A stretch of 64,000 nucleotides of DNA from Deltaproteobacteria bacterium (GTDB taxonomy: Bacteria > Desulfobacterota > Desulfarculia > Desulfarculales > Desulfarculaceae): NCBI GenBank assembly GCA_020444165.1, contig JAHLLK010000008.1, forward strand, positions 62,001-126,000, written 5' to 3'. Within the stretch, counting starts at the first letter, position 1. Every line of letters starts with the position of its first letter. A model generated the notes under the pieces. The model did no database searches. It was not told the DNA's origin and worked only from the letters and a program-made list of their open reading frames with translations. A program made the position numbers and the translations under genes. Below, piece by piece: positions 1 through 8,691 of the stretch.

Positions 1-157
1 CCAGGGCCAACAAGAGCTCGGCCGGTCCCACACTGGTGCACCAGGCCACCTTGGCGCTGCCTTCCCGGCTGGCCCGATCCAGGCTCAGGAAGTGCTCGGC
101 CATGAGTTCCTTCATTTTGGTGGTGGCGGCGATGGGTGGCGGCGAAACGGCGGGCAT
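1..157 (-). CDS. 2-hydroxyacyl-CoA dehydratase / benzoyl-CoA reductase-type subunit, N-terminus only
   Basis: Reading the minus strand from the ATG at 157 gives 52 open codons that run off the left edge. The residues MKELMAEHFLSLDRAS, followed by a VAWCTSVGPAELL stretch, resemble the start of the HgdB/BcrC/FldB family. In that family the conserved Cys of a W-C-T/S-S-x-x-P motif helps bind the [4Fe-4S] cluster used for radical dehydration or ring reduction. A GGAGGG ribosome binding site lies about 15 nt upstream, and a strong promoter is at 260-289. The identification rests on this short stretch only, so the exact substrate class cannot be told. Confidence 0.6.
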   Translation of the reverse strand, partial: MPAVSPPPIAATTKMKELMAEHFLSLDRASREGSAKVAWCTSVGPAELLLAL

Positions 158-235
158 TATATTTTTTTCCCTCCGCAATAGCCTCCGGGGCGGGCCACGC
201 GGCGCTAAAAAACTGGTGGACAAAATGATTACAAC

Positions 236-254
236 TTAGCTACAATCTAGCTAA
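236..254. promoter_or_regulatory. 19-bp perfect inverted repeat, putative operator
   Basis: TTAGCTA-n5-TAGCTAA is an exact 7-5-7 dyad that sits on the predicted transcription start of the minus-strand promoter. That is a typical place for a repressor. No regulator gene is visible next to it. The spacing equals that of the dyad before cbiM at 12139-12157, but the sequence differs. Confidence 0.45.
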
Positions 255-259
255 TTCGC

Positions 260-289
260 ACTATAGACGGGGAAAAAAGACCTTGTCAA
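260..289 (-). promoter_or_regulatory. sigma70-type promoter for the minus-strand dehydratase-like gene
   Basis: On the minus strand a perfect TTGACA (-35, 284-289) and TATAGT (-10, 260-265) are separated by 18 bp. Transcription would start near 253 and run left into the gene beginning at 157. Confidence 0.65.
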
Positions 290-503
290 GCGCAAAACAG
301 GTCCCGGAGAGGGTGGCGGTGAAAGCAGTTGCCGGCGAGGTTCTCCGGCGGCTCGCGGCCCCACCCCGCGGGCAAGTTTACGAAATTGTAGCAGTCCGGC
401 CGCCCTCCCGCTGCCGGCGCTTCGCGCCCGGCCTGGGGGCCGCGGATCACCCAACGTGCCGGAGCGTGCCACGCGGCTTCGGCGGCGGGCGAGTCACAAA
501 GGC

Positions 504-1589
504 ATGAAAAAAACTTCCGTTTTGATCGTGGGCGGCGGCGTGGCCGGTCTGGGGGCCGCCACGGCCCTGGCCCGCCAGGGCCTGGACAGCCTGGTGGTGG
601 AGAAAGGCCCCAGCCTGGGCGGCGCGGTGGCGCGCTTCTGTTGCAAGGCCGCGCCGGTCTGCGCCCGCTGCGGCGCCTGCCGCCTCGGCGACCTCTTGGG
701 CGAGGTGGCCGCCCGCCCCGGCATCGAGGCCCTGACCCGGGCCATGCCCGTGGCCCTGCGGGCCGAGGGCGAGGGCTGGCTGGTGGACCTGGCGCCCCAG
801 CCGGCCGGTTCGGCCCCGGACGACCCCCTGGCCCCGCCCTTGTCCCGCAAGAACCAGGTGGCGGCCGGCGCCATCATCCTGGCCGTGGGGCACACCCCAT
901 TCAACGCCCGGCACAAGAGCCGCTTTGGCTATGGCCGGGTGGAGGGCGTGGTCACCGGCCTGGAGCTGGAAAAGGCCCTGCTCAAAGGCGGGGTGAGCGG
1001 CCAGGGCGGGGAGCCTCCCCAGCGGGTGGCCTTCATCCAGTGCGTGGGCTCCCGGGACCAGGCCTTGGGCCGCCTGTACTGCTCCCGGGTCTGCTGCGGC
1101 TATGCCCTCCGGCTGGCCCGCCTGCTTCGCCACCAACACCCCGGCAGCGAGGTGACCTTTTATCATATGGATGTACAAGATTACGGCCGGGCCTGGGAGG
1201 ACGAACTGGCCGGGCTGCGGCAGGAGGTGGAGTTCATCCGGGCCATCCCGGGCGAAGTGACCGCCGGGCCCACCGGGCCCTCGGTGCTTTACGCCGCACC
1301 GGGCGGGTCGCAGGTGCGCCGCGACTACGACTTGGTGGTGCTCTCCATCGGCATGGGCCCGCCTCTGGCCGCCGGGGCCCTGGGCGACATGCTGGGCCTC
1401 TCCCAGACCGCCGACGGCTTCATCGGCGCGGCTGACGACGTGGTGGGCGCCGGGCGGGCCGGGGTCTTCGTGGCCGGCTCGGCCCAGGGGCCCCGCTCCA
1501 TCGGGGAGTCCCTGACTCACGCCGGCCTGGCCGCCGCGGCGGCGGGCCGCCATCTGGCCGCCCGCCGGGGAGGCAAGGCCCATGGCTAG
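504..1589 (+). CDS. HdrA-like FAD/iron-sulfur electron-transfer subunit
   Basis: This is a 361-residue soluble flavoprotein of the heterodisulfide reductase A / QmoA family. Residues 6-20 form the FAD-binding VLIVGGGVAGLGAA loop. About residues 45-59 carry CCK-x4-C-x2-C-x2-C, a cluster site. A VAFIQCVGSRD segment and YCSRVCCGYALR near 192 are hallmarks of HdrA. The ATG at 504 is chosen because the longer frame upstream has no conserved sequence. It is first in a tight run with a second HdrA-like gene (8-nt overlap), HdrC and HdrB. Such sets move electrons between ferredoxin, NADH or menaquinone and a thiol/disulfide or organic partner, often by flavin-based bifurcation. The partner here is unknown. 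Confidence 0.85.
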   Translation: MKKTSVLIVGGGVAGLGAATALARQGLDSLVVEKGPSLGGAVARFCCKAAPVCARCGACRLGDLLGEVAARPGIEALTRAMPVALRAEGEGWLVDLAPQPAGSAPDDPLAPPLSRKNQVAAGAIILAVGHTPFNARHKSRFGYGRVEGVVTGLELEKALLKGGVSGQGGEPPQRVAFIQCVGSRDQALGRLYCSRVCCGYALRLARLLRHQHPGSEVTFYHMDVQDYGRAWEDELAGLRQEVEFIRAIPGEVTAGPTGPSVLYAAPGGSQVRRDYDLVVLSIGMGPPLAAGALGDMLGLSQTADGFIGAADDVVGAGRAGVFVAGSAQGPRSIGESLTHAGLAAAAAGRHLAARRGGKAHG

Positions 1590-3456
1590 GGTGAGCTTGT
1601 GCTGGCAGGAGACGCCCGGCCTGGCCGGGCTGACCCCGGTGGTGGTGGCCCGGGCCGCGGGCGTGGACCTGGACCAGGGCGGCCCCGTGGCCGCCGCGGT
1701 GGTGACCGTGCCCCGGGAGCGGGCCATGGCTTCCCTGAAGCGGCGTTTGGCCGGCCAGCCGGTGGTGTGGCTGGACCTGGCGGCCGAGGTGGGCGGCGGG
1801 CCCGAGGCGCTCCGGCTGGCCCGGGCGGCCGCGGCGGTGGCCCGGGCGGCCGGGCAGGCGGCCAAGGCCACGCTTCCCCAGGTGTACGCCCCTCAGCCCG
1901 CCCTCAACGTTTTGGTGGCCGGCAACGGCCTGGCCGCGGTGGCTGCGGCGGCCGAGGCCGCGGCCTTGGGCCATCCGGTGCTCCTGGCCCTGGAAGGCGC
2001 GGCCCCGGAGGCCGGCGGCGACGACGACCCGGGCCAGGTCTCCTGGCTGGCCGAGCAGCTCCCGGCCCAGGTGACCCCGGCGCCCGCCACCCGCCTGGTG
2101 CGGCTCAGCGGCGCGGCCGGCGATTTCCGGGCCGCCCTGGAGGGCCCCGACGGCCGCCGGGAGGGGGTATTCGGTGCGGTGATGCTGGCCCCGCCGGGCC
2201 GTTGGGCCGCGCCCCCGGCGCCGGACGGCTTGGACCCGACCCTTTTGCGGCCCCTCTCCGGCCTGGCCGCCGGCGGCTGCGCCTGCCAGGAAAAGCAGGA
2301 CGAGCCGCCCGCGGGCTGGCGCTACGTGGCCATCCTGGCCGGGGTGACCGAGCCCCTGACCTCGCCGGCCTTTGACCGGGCGGTTAGCCTGGCCCTGGCC
2401 CTGTCCCACCGGCCCCGCACCCAGGTGGTGCTCCTCTTCCCCGAGGCCCGGGTGGCCGTGCCCGGCGGCGAGGCTCGCTACCGCCAGGCCCGGGAGGCCG
2501 GGGTCTTGGCCGTGAAGGTGGACCCGGGGGATCTGGTGGTGCGGGAACACGGCCGGGTTTTGGCTTGGCCCGACCCGCTGGTGGGCGAGGAAGTGGAACT
2601 GGCCCCGGACGAAGTGTATCTGGCCGAGGATTTCGCGGCCGCCTGGCCCGCCTGCCTGTCCGGTCTGGAGTGGCCTCCGGCCGAGCGGCTGGTGCCGGAG
2701 AACCCCCGCCTGGCCGGGGGGCTCACCGGCCGCAGCGGGCTCTATCTCCTGGGCGCGGCCCGGGGCACCCCGCCGGGCGACGACCGCCTGGCCGAGGCCG
2801 CCACGGCCGCGGCGGAAATGCATCACCGCCTGGCCGGTGGCGGGTCTGTGCCGCTGCCGGCTGTGCGCCACACCATCTGCGCCACCTGCCTCACCTGCGT
2901 GCGCACCTGCCCCCACGGGGTGCCGCGCTATTTGGTGGACCGCATCCAGTGCGCGCCGGCCGGCTGCGTGGGCTGCGGGGTCTGCGCGGCCGAGTGCCCG
3001 GCCCAGGCCATCACCCCGCCGGGCATGTCCAACCCCGAGCTTTTGGCCGCCCTCACCGAGGGCCTGGCCCGGGCGCCCCAGCCGTCCTGGGTGCTCTTTG
3101 CCTGCCGGGGCTCGGCCTACCAGGCCCTGGCCAACCTGAGCCGCGAGGGCCAGGTCTGGCCGGCGGGCATGCTGGCCTTCCCGGTGGCCTGCGCCGGGCG
3201 GGTGGGCACCCAGCTTATCCTGGGAGCCCTGGACCGCGGCGCCCGGGGAGTCCTGACCGTGGGCTGCCACGAGGGCAACTGCCGCTCCCTCACCGGCAAT
3301 CTCCGGGCCAAGCTCCGCACCCGCCAGGCCGGGGAGCTTCTGGCCGGGGTGGGCGAAACCCAGCGGCCGGTGGAGTTCCGGCACCTGGCCTCCAACCAAC
3401 CCCGGGAGCTGCTGGGCATGGTGGAGGAAATGGCCGGCCGGATCGGGGAGGTTTGA
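1582..3456 (+). CDS. HdrA/QmoB-like protein with ferredoxin and MvhD-type domains
   Basis: This 624-residue protein starts inside the last codons of the first HdrA gene. About residues 110-400 form a diverged HdrA-like flavoprotein region. Residues 430-480 hold two [4Fe-4S] motifs (C-x2-C-x2-C-x3-CP and C-x2-C-x2-C-x3-CP). The last ~110 residues contain FACRGSAYQA and VGCHEGNC segments typical of the MvhD/FlpD [2Fe-2S] domain. This HdrA-ferredoxin-MvhD order matches QmoB and fused HdrA2 proteins, which pass electrons from an outside donor to the HdrBC unit. The N-terminal FAD loop is weak (VLVAGNGLAAVAA), so flavin binding here is uncertain. Confidence 0.8.
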   Translation: MARVSLCWQETPGLAGLTPVVVARAAGVDLDQGGPVAAAVVTVPRERAMASLKRRLAGQPVVWLDLAAEVGGGPEALRLARAAAAVARAAGQAAKATLPQVYAPQPALNVLVAGNGLAAVAAAAEAAALGHPVLLALEGAAPEAGGDDDPGQVSWLAEQLPAQVTPAPATRLVRLSGAAGDFRAALEGPDGRREGVFGAVMLAPPGRWAAPPAPDGLDPTLLRPLSGLAAGGCACQEKQDEPPAGWRYVAILAGVTEPLTSPAFDRAVSLALALSHRPRTQVVLLFPEARVAVPGGEARYRQAREAGVLAVKVDPGDLVVREHGRVLAWPDPLVGEEVELAPDEVYLAEDFAAAWPACLSGLEWPPAERLVPENPRLAGGLTGRSGLYLLGAARGTPPGDDRLAEAATAAAEMHHRLAGGGSVPLPAVRHTICATCLTCVRTCPHGVPRYLVDRIQCAPAGCVGCGVCAAECPAQAITPPGMSNPELLAALTEGLARAPQPSWVLFACRGSAYQALANLSREGQVWPAGMLAFPVACAGRVGTQLILGALDRGARGVLTVGCHEGNCRSLTGNLRAKLRTRQAGELLAGVGETQRPVEFRHLASNQPRELLGMVEEMAGRIGEV

Positions 3457-3458
3457 GC

Positions 3459-3953
3459 ATGCGCTTAAATGATGGCGACCCTGCCTTCAAGCACGAAATC
3501 GCGGCTGAGCCCGGCGGCGAGGGGATCAAGGCCTGCTTTGCCTGCGCGGCCTGCTCGGCCCGCTGCCCGGTGGGTGAGCACCTGCCGGCATACGACCCCC
3601 GGCGGCTCATCCGCCTGGCGCTCTTGGGCCGGCGGGAGGAAGTGCTTTCCTCGCCGCTGATCTGGATGTGCTCCACCTGCTACAACTGCCAGGAGGTCTG
3701 CCCCCAACAGGTGCGCTTCACCGAGGTGTTGACCGCCATGAAGAATCTGGCCGCCCGGGCGGGCCATGCCCCGACCGGCAGCCGGGTGGTGCGGGAGTTG
3801 TTGGCCAAGCAGGGCCGTTTGCTCGAAGTCACGGACTTCGAGAACGAGAAGCGCGCCGAGTTGGGCCTGCCGCCGGTGGCGGCCTGCATCGGGGCGGCGG
3901 CCGAGATTTTGGGCCAGGCCACGGCCCCGGCGGCCCCCGCGGAGGACGAATGA
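3459..3953 (+). CDS. hdrC: HdrC-like iron-sulfur subunit
   Basis: This 164-residue protein has two classic four-Cys motifs, C-F-A-C-A-A-C-S-A-R-C-P near residue 26 and C-S-T-C-Y-N-C-Q-E-V-C-P near residue 71. They would bind two [4Fe-4S] clusters, as in HdrC. HdrC links HdrA to the catalytic HdrB subunit. It starts 2 nt after the preceding stop, and its own stop overlaps the ATG of hdrB (ATGATG), so translation is coupled. No membrane segments are visible, so it is the soluble type rather than HdrE/DsrM-linked. Confidence 0.85.
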   Translation: MRLNDGDPAFKHEIAAEPGGEGIKACFACAACSARCPVGEHLPAYDPRRLIRLALLGRREEVLSSPLIWMCSTCYNCQEVCPQQVRFTEVLTAMKNLAARAGHAPTGSRVVRELLAKQGRLLEVTDFENEKRAELGLPPVAACIGAAAEILGQATAPAAPAEDE

Positions 3954-4825
3954 TGGCGGCCTTACTCTACTTGGGCTGCACCGTGCCGGTCCGCAACCTG
4001 AACTACGAGCTGTCGGCCCGCAAGGTGGCCGCGGCCCTGGGCCTCACGCTGGTGGACGACGCCGACCTGGGTTGCTGCGGCTTCCCCCTGAAGGCCACAG
4101 ACCAACGGGCCGCCCTGGTCTTGGCCGCCCGCTCCCTGGCCCGGGCCGGGGCCCGGGGCCTGGACCTGGTGCCCCTGTGCTCGGCCTGTGCCGGCACCCT
4201 GGCCGAGGCGGCCCACCTTTTGGACCGCGACGCCGGGCTCCGGGAGGAAGTGAACCGCGAGTTGGCCCCCCTGGGCGAGACCTATGAGCCCGGGGTGGAA
4301 GTGCGGCACTTTGTGCGCTATCTCCTGGAGGAGGTGGGCCTGGAGAACCTCAAGAAGAAGGTCACCCATCCCCTCACCGGGTTTTCCTTTGCCCCCCATT
4401 ACGGCTGCCACTACCTGAAACCCAGCGAGGTAACCGGCCGCTTCGACGACCCCGAGGACCCCCGGAGCATCGACCTGCTCCTCACGGCCACCGGGGCCCA
4501 CGTCATGCGCTACGCCCGACTCAAGGACTGCTGCGGCGGCGGGGTCTTGGGGGCCGACGAGGAGCTGGCCGGCAAACTGGCCGGGGGCAAGCTCACGGAG
4601 CTGAACGACACCGGGGTGGCCGCCCTGGTGGTGGTCTGCCCCTTCTGCAACGTGATGTTCGAGGGCCAGCAAAAGGCCATCGGCAAACGCCTGGAAACCA
4701 AGCTCAAGGTGCCAGTGGTCTACCTGACCCAGGTCTTGGGCCTGGCCCTGGGGCTCGCCCCCGATGAACTGGGCTTCAAGCTTAACCGGTCCAAGCCCAA
4801 GGAGCTTTTGGAAGCTTTCAAGTAA
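3950..4825 (+). CDS. hdrB: HdrB-like CCG-domain subunit
   Basis: The 291-residue product has the two cysteine-rich CCG domains of HdrB. The first includes LGCCGFP near residue 40 and a CSACAGT segment. The second includes HYGCHYLKP (~150), DCCGGG (~193) and CPFCNVMFE (~230). In HdrB each CCG domain binds a non-cubane [4Fe-4S] cluster that cleaves a disulfide. Both sites look intact. Two adjacent ATGs at 3950 and 3953 are possible starts. Because a lipoyl-carrier homologue and a hydroxyacid oxidase follow, the disulfide substrate may be protein-bound lipoamide. That is inference. Confidence 0.85.
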   Translation: MMAALLYLGCTVPVRNLNYELSARKVAAALGLTLVDDADLGCCGFPLKATDQRAALVLAARSLARAGARGLDLVPLCSACAGTLAEAAHLLDRDAGLREEVNRELAPLGETYEPGVEVRHFVRYLLEEVGLENLKKKVTHPLTGFSFAPHYGCHYLKPSEVTGRFDDPEDPRSIDLLLTATGAHVMRYARLKDCCGGGVLGADEELAGKLAGGKLTELNDTGVAALVVVCPFCNVMFEGQQKAIGKRLETKLKVPVVYLTQVLGLALGLAPDELGFKLNRSKPKELLEAFK

Positions 4826-4897
4826 TTGATCTAAACCACTATGAGTAAATACTCTAATCGCCGGCCTTTGGCGGGGCCGGTACAAGGAGCGGGTTCT

Positions 4898-5320
4898 ATG
4901 GAAGTGAAGGGCTACAACTTCCCCGACGAGCTCTACTACGACAAAAACCACTTCTGGGCCAAAGTGGACGGCGACGTGGTGGTCATGGGCACCACCGACC
5001 TGACCCAGAAGCTGGCTGGCGAGATCACCTTTGTGGACGTGCCCGAGGAGGGCGACGAGGTGACCCAGGGCAAACCCTTTGGCTCCATCGAGAGCGGCAA
5101 ATGGGTGGGCCGGGTGTACGCCGTGGTCAGCGGGGAAGTGGCCGAAGGCAACGAAGCCCTGGACGACGAGCCCGAGCTCATCAACTCCGATTGCTACGGC
5201 GAGGGCTGGGTGGCCAAGATCACGCCCTCCAACCTGGAAGCCGACCTGGCCAACCTGCTGCAAGGCCAGGCTTACGCGGACTGGGTGAGCGCCGAGATCG
5301 ACAAACTGGCCAAGGACTGA
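4898..5320 (+). CDS. Lipoyl-carrier protein of the GcvH family
   Basis: This is a 140-residue H-protein fold with YDKNHFWAKVDGD near the start, then FVDVPEEGDEVTQG, and the lipoylation region GSIESGKWVG, where Lys68 is the predicted lipoyl-Lys. EGWVAKITPSNLEADL at the C-terminus also fits. The ATG at 4898 follows a good AAGGAG site; a start at 4841 would add an unconserved tail. No glycine-cleavage gene (gcvT, gcvP) lies nearby. Instead it sits between hdrB and a FAD oxidase. In sulfur-oxidising sHdr systems a dedicated lipoate-binding protein (LbpA) works with Hdr-like subunits, so a similar role is plausible here. Confidence 0.85.
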   Translation: MEVKGYNFPDELYYDKNHFWAKVDGDVVVMGTTDLTQKLAGEITFVDVPEEGDEVTQGKPFGSIESGKWVGRVYAVVSGEVAEGNEALDDEPELINSDCYGEGWVAKITPSNLEADLANLLQGQAYADWVSAEIDKLAKD

Positions 5321-5432
5321 CACCCGCCGCGAGATCGGCTCAAGAGGGGGAAAGAACGGGCAGGGGCAGAGCCCGGCCGGGGGGAGGGCCCGGCCCGGGA
5401 ACGCGACAGCTCGCCCTGCCGCCTGCCAGCTA

Positions 5433-5456
5433 GCGGGCTGCTTTCCAGCAGCCCGC
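5433..5456 (+). other. 10-bp stem hairpin between the lipoyl protein and the oxidase gene
   Basis: GCGGGCTGCT and AGCAGCCCGC flank a TTCC loop. There is no T-run after it, so it is more likely an mRNA-processing or stabilising hairpin than a terminator. It lies in the 183-nt gap between 5320 and 5504. Confidence 0.4.
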
Positions 5457-5503
5457 CCTAAGCCACGCCGGGGAGACGGGACCCCGGCCGGGGAGGACTG
5501 GGA

Positions 5504-8089
5504 ATGGACATTACGGCCCAACTGGCCCAGATCGTGGGCCCGGAAAACGTGATCAGCTCCAAGGCCGACTGCCTGGGCTATTCGCGCGACATGAGCGTGC
5601 ACATGGGCGTGCCCGACTGCGTGGTCTTCGCCCACTCCACCGAGGAGGTGAGCCGCGTCATGGCCGCCTGCCATGCGGCCGGGGTGCCGGTGATCCCCCG
5701 CGGCGGCGGCACCAGCGTCACCGGCGCGGTGCTGCCCATGTCCGGCGGGGTGCTCCTGAACCTCATGCGCATGAAAAAAATCCTGGAGGTCAACCTGCCC
5801 GACCATTACGTGCGGGTGGAGCCGGGCGTGGTCTGCGCCGCCCTGAATGGGTTGTTGGCCAAGGACAGGTTCTTCTTCCCGCCCGACCCGGGCTCGGCCG
5901 GCATCGCCACCCTGGGCGGCATGATCAACACCAACGCCAGCGGCATCCGGGCCGTGAAGTACGGCACCACCAAGGACTACGTCATGGGCCTGGAAGTGGT
6001 GCTGGCCGATGGCCGGGTGCTCAAGACCGGCACCATCGCCCCCAAATCCTCCAGCGGCTACGACCTGACCCAGCTCTTCTGCCGCTCCGAGGGCACCCTG
6101 GGGGTCATCACCCAGGCCGTGCTCAAGATCCTGCCCCAGCCGGAATACTCCATCGCCTCGCGCCTGGAGTTCCCGGACATCGAGGGCGCCGGCCAGGCCG
6201 TCACCGACATGCTCACCGGCGGCGTCCCCATCGCCACCTGCGAGATCCTGGACAACGCCTCCCTGGCCGTGCTGCAGCAGGCCATCGGGCTCACGGTCCC
6301 CGAAGGCGTGGGCTGTGTCCTGATGCTGGAGCTGGACGGCCACCGCGCCGCCGTGTCCGATCAGGTGCAGCGGGTCAATGAAATCTGCCTGAAGAACGGC
6401 AGCACCGGGCAGATCTGGACCGACGACCCGGCCGAAAAGGCCCCCCTCTGGGAGGCCCGGCACAAGCTGGTGCCGGCCATGAGCCGCCTCAAGCCCGGCT
6501 ACCGCTTGGTGCCGGTGATGGAGGACTTCGGCGTTCCTGTCTCCAAGATCCCCGAGACCATCAAGCAGATCCAGTCCATCGGCGACAAGTACGGCTTCCC
6601 CATCGCCACCTTCGGCCACATCGGCGACGGCAACCTGCACGCCACCTTTGTCATGGACGTGAAAGAGCCGGACCAGTGGGACGCGGTCAAGAAGATCGCC
6701 TTCGAGCTGGTGGACGTCACCGCCCAGATGGAAGGCACCATGAGCGCCGAGCACGGCCTCGGCATGGCCAAGTCCCCCTACGTGGACCGCGAGCTCGGCG
6801 CCCTGGGCCTGGAACTCATGGAAAAGATCAAGAAGGCCCTGGACCCGGACAACATCCTGAACCCCCACAAGCTGGGGCTCGCCGGCTCCATCGACGACAT
6901 CTACGCCCACTCGGCCTTCGGCCCCCTGGCCGCCAAGTCCGACCAGGTGAAAAGCTTCGGCGAGGTGGACAACGAGATCCTGGCCTGCATCCAGTGCGGC
7001 TTCTGCACCCTGGGCTGCCCCACCTTTGCCCAGACCGGCCTGGAGTCCATGAACGCCCGCGGCCGGGTGAGCCTGGCCTTCCACATGCTCACGGGCTATT
7101 TGCAGCCCGGCCCCGAAATCGCCGAGCGCCTGTACCAATGCATGCTCTGCCTGAACTGCAAGTACACCTGCCCGGCCCAGATCAACGTGGCCGCCATCGT
7201 GCAAGCGGCCCGCCGCCGCCTGGTGGACGAGGGCTACCTGCCCGAGAGCTTCAAACAGCTCATGAGCCACATGCTCGACCTGGGCAACCCCCTCTTGCAG
7301 CCCAAGGAGACCCGCATGGACTCCTACCCGGCCGGCTGGGAAGCCAAGGCCGCGGCCAAAAACCTGCTGCACCTGGGCTGCGTAAGCTCCTACCAGGACG
7401 TGAAGATCATCCCCGCGGTCATGAAGATCCTCGACACGGCCGGCTTCGATTACACCACCAAGGGCGAGGACGAGTCCTGCTGCGGCTACCTGGCCTACCT
7501 GGTGGGCGACATGGCCACCTTCGACGCCTGCGCCGACAAGTGCCTGGCCAATTTCGCCTCCACCAACGCCGACACCATCATCACCACCTGCGCCGGCTGC
7601 CACAAGACCTTCCACGACCTCTACCCCAAGTACGGCCATAAGGGCGGCCAAAAGTCCGAGCACTTCATCGAGACCCTGGCCCGCCTCGTCGAAGAGAAGA
7701 AACTCTCCTTCGACCCCGACGCCAAGCCGGCCAAGGTGGCCTACCACGATCCCTGCGACATCGGCCGCCACATGGGCATCTACGAGCCGCCCCGCCAGGT
7801 CATCAAGGCCCTCCCCAACGTCGAATTCGTGGAATTCCCGCGCAACCGCAACCTGGCCAAGTGCTGCGGAGGCGGCGGTGGCGTCAAAGCCTTCGATAAC
7901 CCCCTGGCCGGCGACATCGCCTTCGAACGCATCAAGGAGGCCATCTCCGTGGGCGCCGACACCGTCGTCTCCGCCTGCCCCTCCTGCAAGAACTCCCTCA
8001 ACCAGGCCGCCGCCCGGGCCAAGAAAGAAAAGCTCGGCAAGATCAAGGTCCTGGACATCACCGAACTGGTGGCCCAGCGGCTGGCTTAG
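5504..8089 (+). CDS. FAD-linked 2-hydroxyacid (lactate/glycolate-type) dehydrogenase fused to an Fe-S/CCG subunit
   Basis: The 861-residue protein fuses a GlcD-like half to a GlcF-like half. Residues 1-460 are the PCMH-type FAD oxidase, with PRGGGTSVTGA and DPGSAGIATLGGMI for FAD binding and HIGDGNLH in the cap domain. About residues 496-560 hold CIQCGFCTLGCP and CMLCLNCKYTCP, two [4Fe-4S] sites. Two CCG motifs follow (ESCCGYL ~659, KCCGGGGGV ~786). Such proteins oxidise D-lactate, glycolate or similar acids and pass electrons to quinone or Hdr-type partners. Placement after hdrAABC and a lipoyl carrier suggests it feeds that system. A GGGAGGAC site precedes the ATG. Confidence 0.85.
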   Translation: MDITAQLAQIVGPENVISSKADCLGYSRDMSVHMGVPDCVVFAHSTEEVSRVMAACHAAGVPVIPRGGGTSVTGAVLPMSGGVLLNLMRMKKILEVNLPDHYVRVEPGVVCAALNGLLAKDRFFFPPDPGSAGIATLGGMINTNASGIRAVKYGTTKDYVMGLEVVLADGRVLKTGTIAPKSSSGYDLTQLFCRSEGTLGVITQAVLKILPQPEYSIASRLEFPDIEGAGQAVTDMLTGGVPIATCEILDNASLAVLQQAIGLTVPEGVGCVLMLELDGHRAAVSDQVQRVNEICLKNGSTGQIWTDDPAEKAPLWEARHKLVPAMSRLKPGYRLVPVMEDFGVPVSKIPETIKQIQSIGDKYGFPIATFGHIGDGNLHATFVMDVKEPDQWDAVKKIAFELVDVTAQMEGTMSAEHGLGMAKSPYVDRELGALGLELMEKIKKALDPDNILNPHKLGLAGSIDDIYAHSAFGPLAAKSDQVKSFGEVDNEILACIQCGFCTLGCPTFAQTGLESMNARGRVSLAFHMLTGYLQPGPEIAERLYQCMLCLNCKYTCPAQINVAAIVQAARRRLVDEGYLPESFKQLMSHMLDLGNPLLQPKETRMDSYPAGWEAKAAAKNLLHLGCVSSYQDVKIIPAVMKILDTAGFDYTTKGEDESCCGYLAYLVGDMATFDACADKCLANFASTNADTIITTCAGCHKTFHDLYPKYGHKGGQKSEHFIETLARLVEEKKLSFDPDAKPAKVAYHDPCDIGRHMGIYEPPRQVIKALPNVEFVEFPRNRNLAKCCGGGGGVKAFDNPLAGDIAFERIKEAISVGADTVVSACPSCKNSLNQAAARAKKEKLGKIKVLDITELVAQRLA

Positions 8090-8116
8090 GAGTTTGTTTT
8101 GAGGAGATAAGAGATT

Positions 8117-8162
8117 GTGGGGGGAAGGGTACTTTTTTGAAAAAAAGTACCCTTCCCCCCAC
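8117..8162. repeat. G-run/C-run palindrome, family B copy 1
   Basis: A near-perfect stem of about 22 bp (GTGGGGGGAAGGGTAC then T-run; A-run then GTACCCTTCCCCCCAC) is followed by a C-rich and AAAAAACTT tail. It lies 27 nt after the oxidase stop and could act as a terminator. Related copies are at 23426, 36226 and 53017, with a degenerate one at 58496. Confidence 0.7.
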
Positions 8163-8376
8163 ACCCCCCATTCCCCAAAAAACTTCAATGGGGTGACGGG
8201 ATAGAAAGAAGCAGCTTTCGGCGGTGGAGCCGAGGCTGCGTGCGCAGAAGATCGGCCACCTGTCGCGGAGTCCGCGGCGGGTGGCTTTTTTCGGGGACGG
8301 GGTGGGGCGTTGCGAGTTATGATGGTGGCCGTTCATCCATCCCTGTCTCCACGCCCACTATTCCCGGGGGGGAACC

Positions 8377-8691
8377 ATGCGCGATGACCAGCCCTTCCTG
8401 ATGTTCAACGCCCTCTGGTTCAAGCCGGACACCGGCTCAGCCACCTATAAAAAATACCTGGCCCTCGCCGCCCCGGTCCTCCGCCGCCACGGCGGACGCC
8501 TGGTCACCGGCGGCACCCCCCGCCAGGCCATCATCGGCGAGTTCGACGCGGACTTGGTCTTCTTCGTGGAGTACCCCAGTTGGGACGCATTCCAGGCCAT
8601 GCTCGCCGACCCGGAATACAAGAAGGCGCTGCCGTTCCGGGAAGAGGCGATCGTGAAGTCGTTGTTGATCAGGTGTGAGAAGATGGGGTGA
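8377..8691 (+). CDS. DUF1330-like small protein
   Basis: This 104-residue protein has an alpha+beta dimeric-barrel look. Features include FNALWFKPDTGSATYKKYL at the start, GGRLVTGGTP and IIGEFDADLVFFVEYPSWDAF in the middle, and a P-E-Y-K-K segment. These match the DUF1330/YCII-like group, whose function is unknown. It appears to stand alone after the repeat at 8117. A GGGGGGAA site precedes the ATG. Confidence 0.6.
   Translation: MRDDQPFLMFNALWFKPDTGSATYKKYLALAAPVLRRHGGRLVTGGTPRQAIIGEFDADLVFFVEYPSWDAFQAMLADPEYKKALPFREEAIVKSLLIRCEKMG

Noticed and set aside
4898..5320. Part of a glycine cleavage operon
   Set aside because: No gcvT or gcvP genes lie near; the neighbours are Hdr subunits and an oxidase.
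3962..8188. Open frame of 1408 codons on the minus strand
   Set aside because: It is the mirror of hdrB, the lipoyl protein and the oxidase. Its sequence is Gly/Val/His/Leu-rich with no domain, as expected from GC-rich codon bias.
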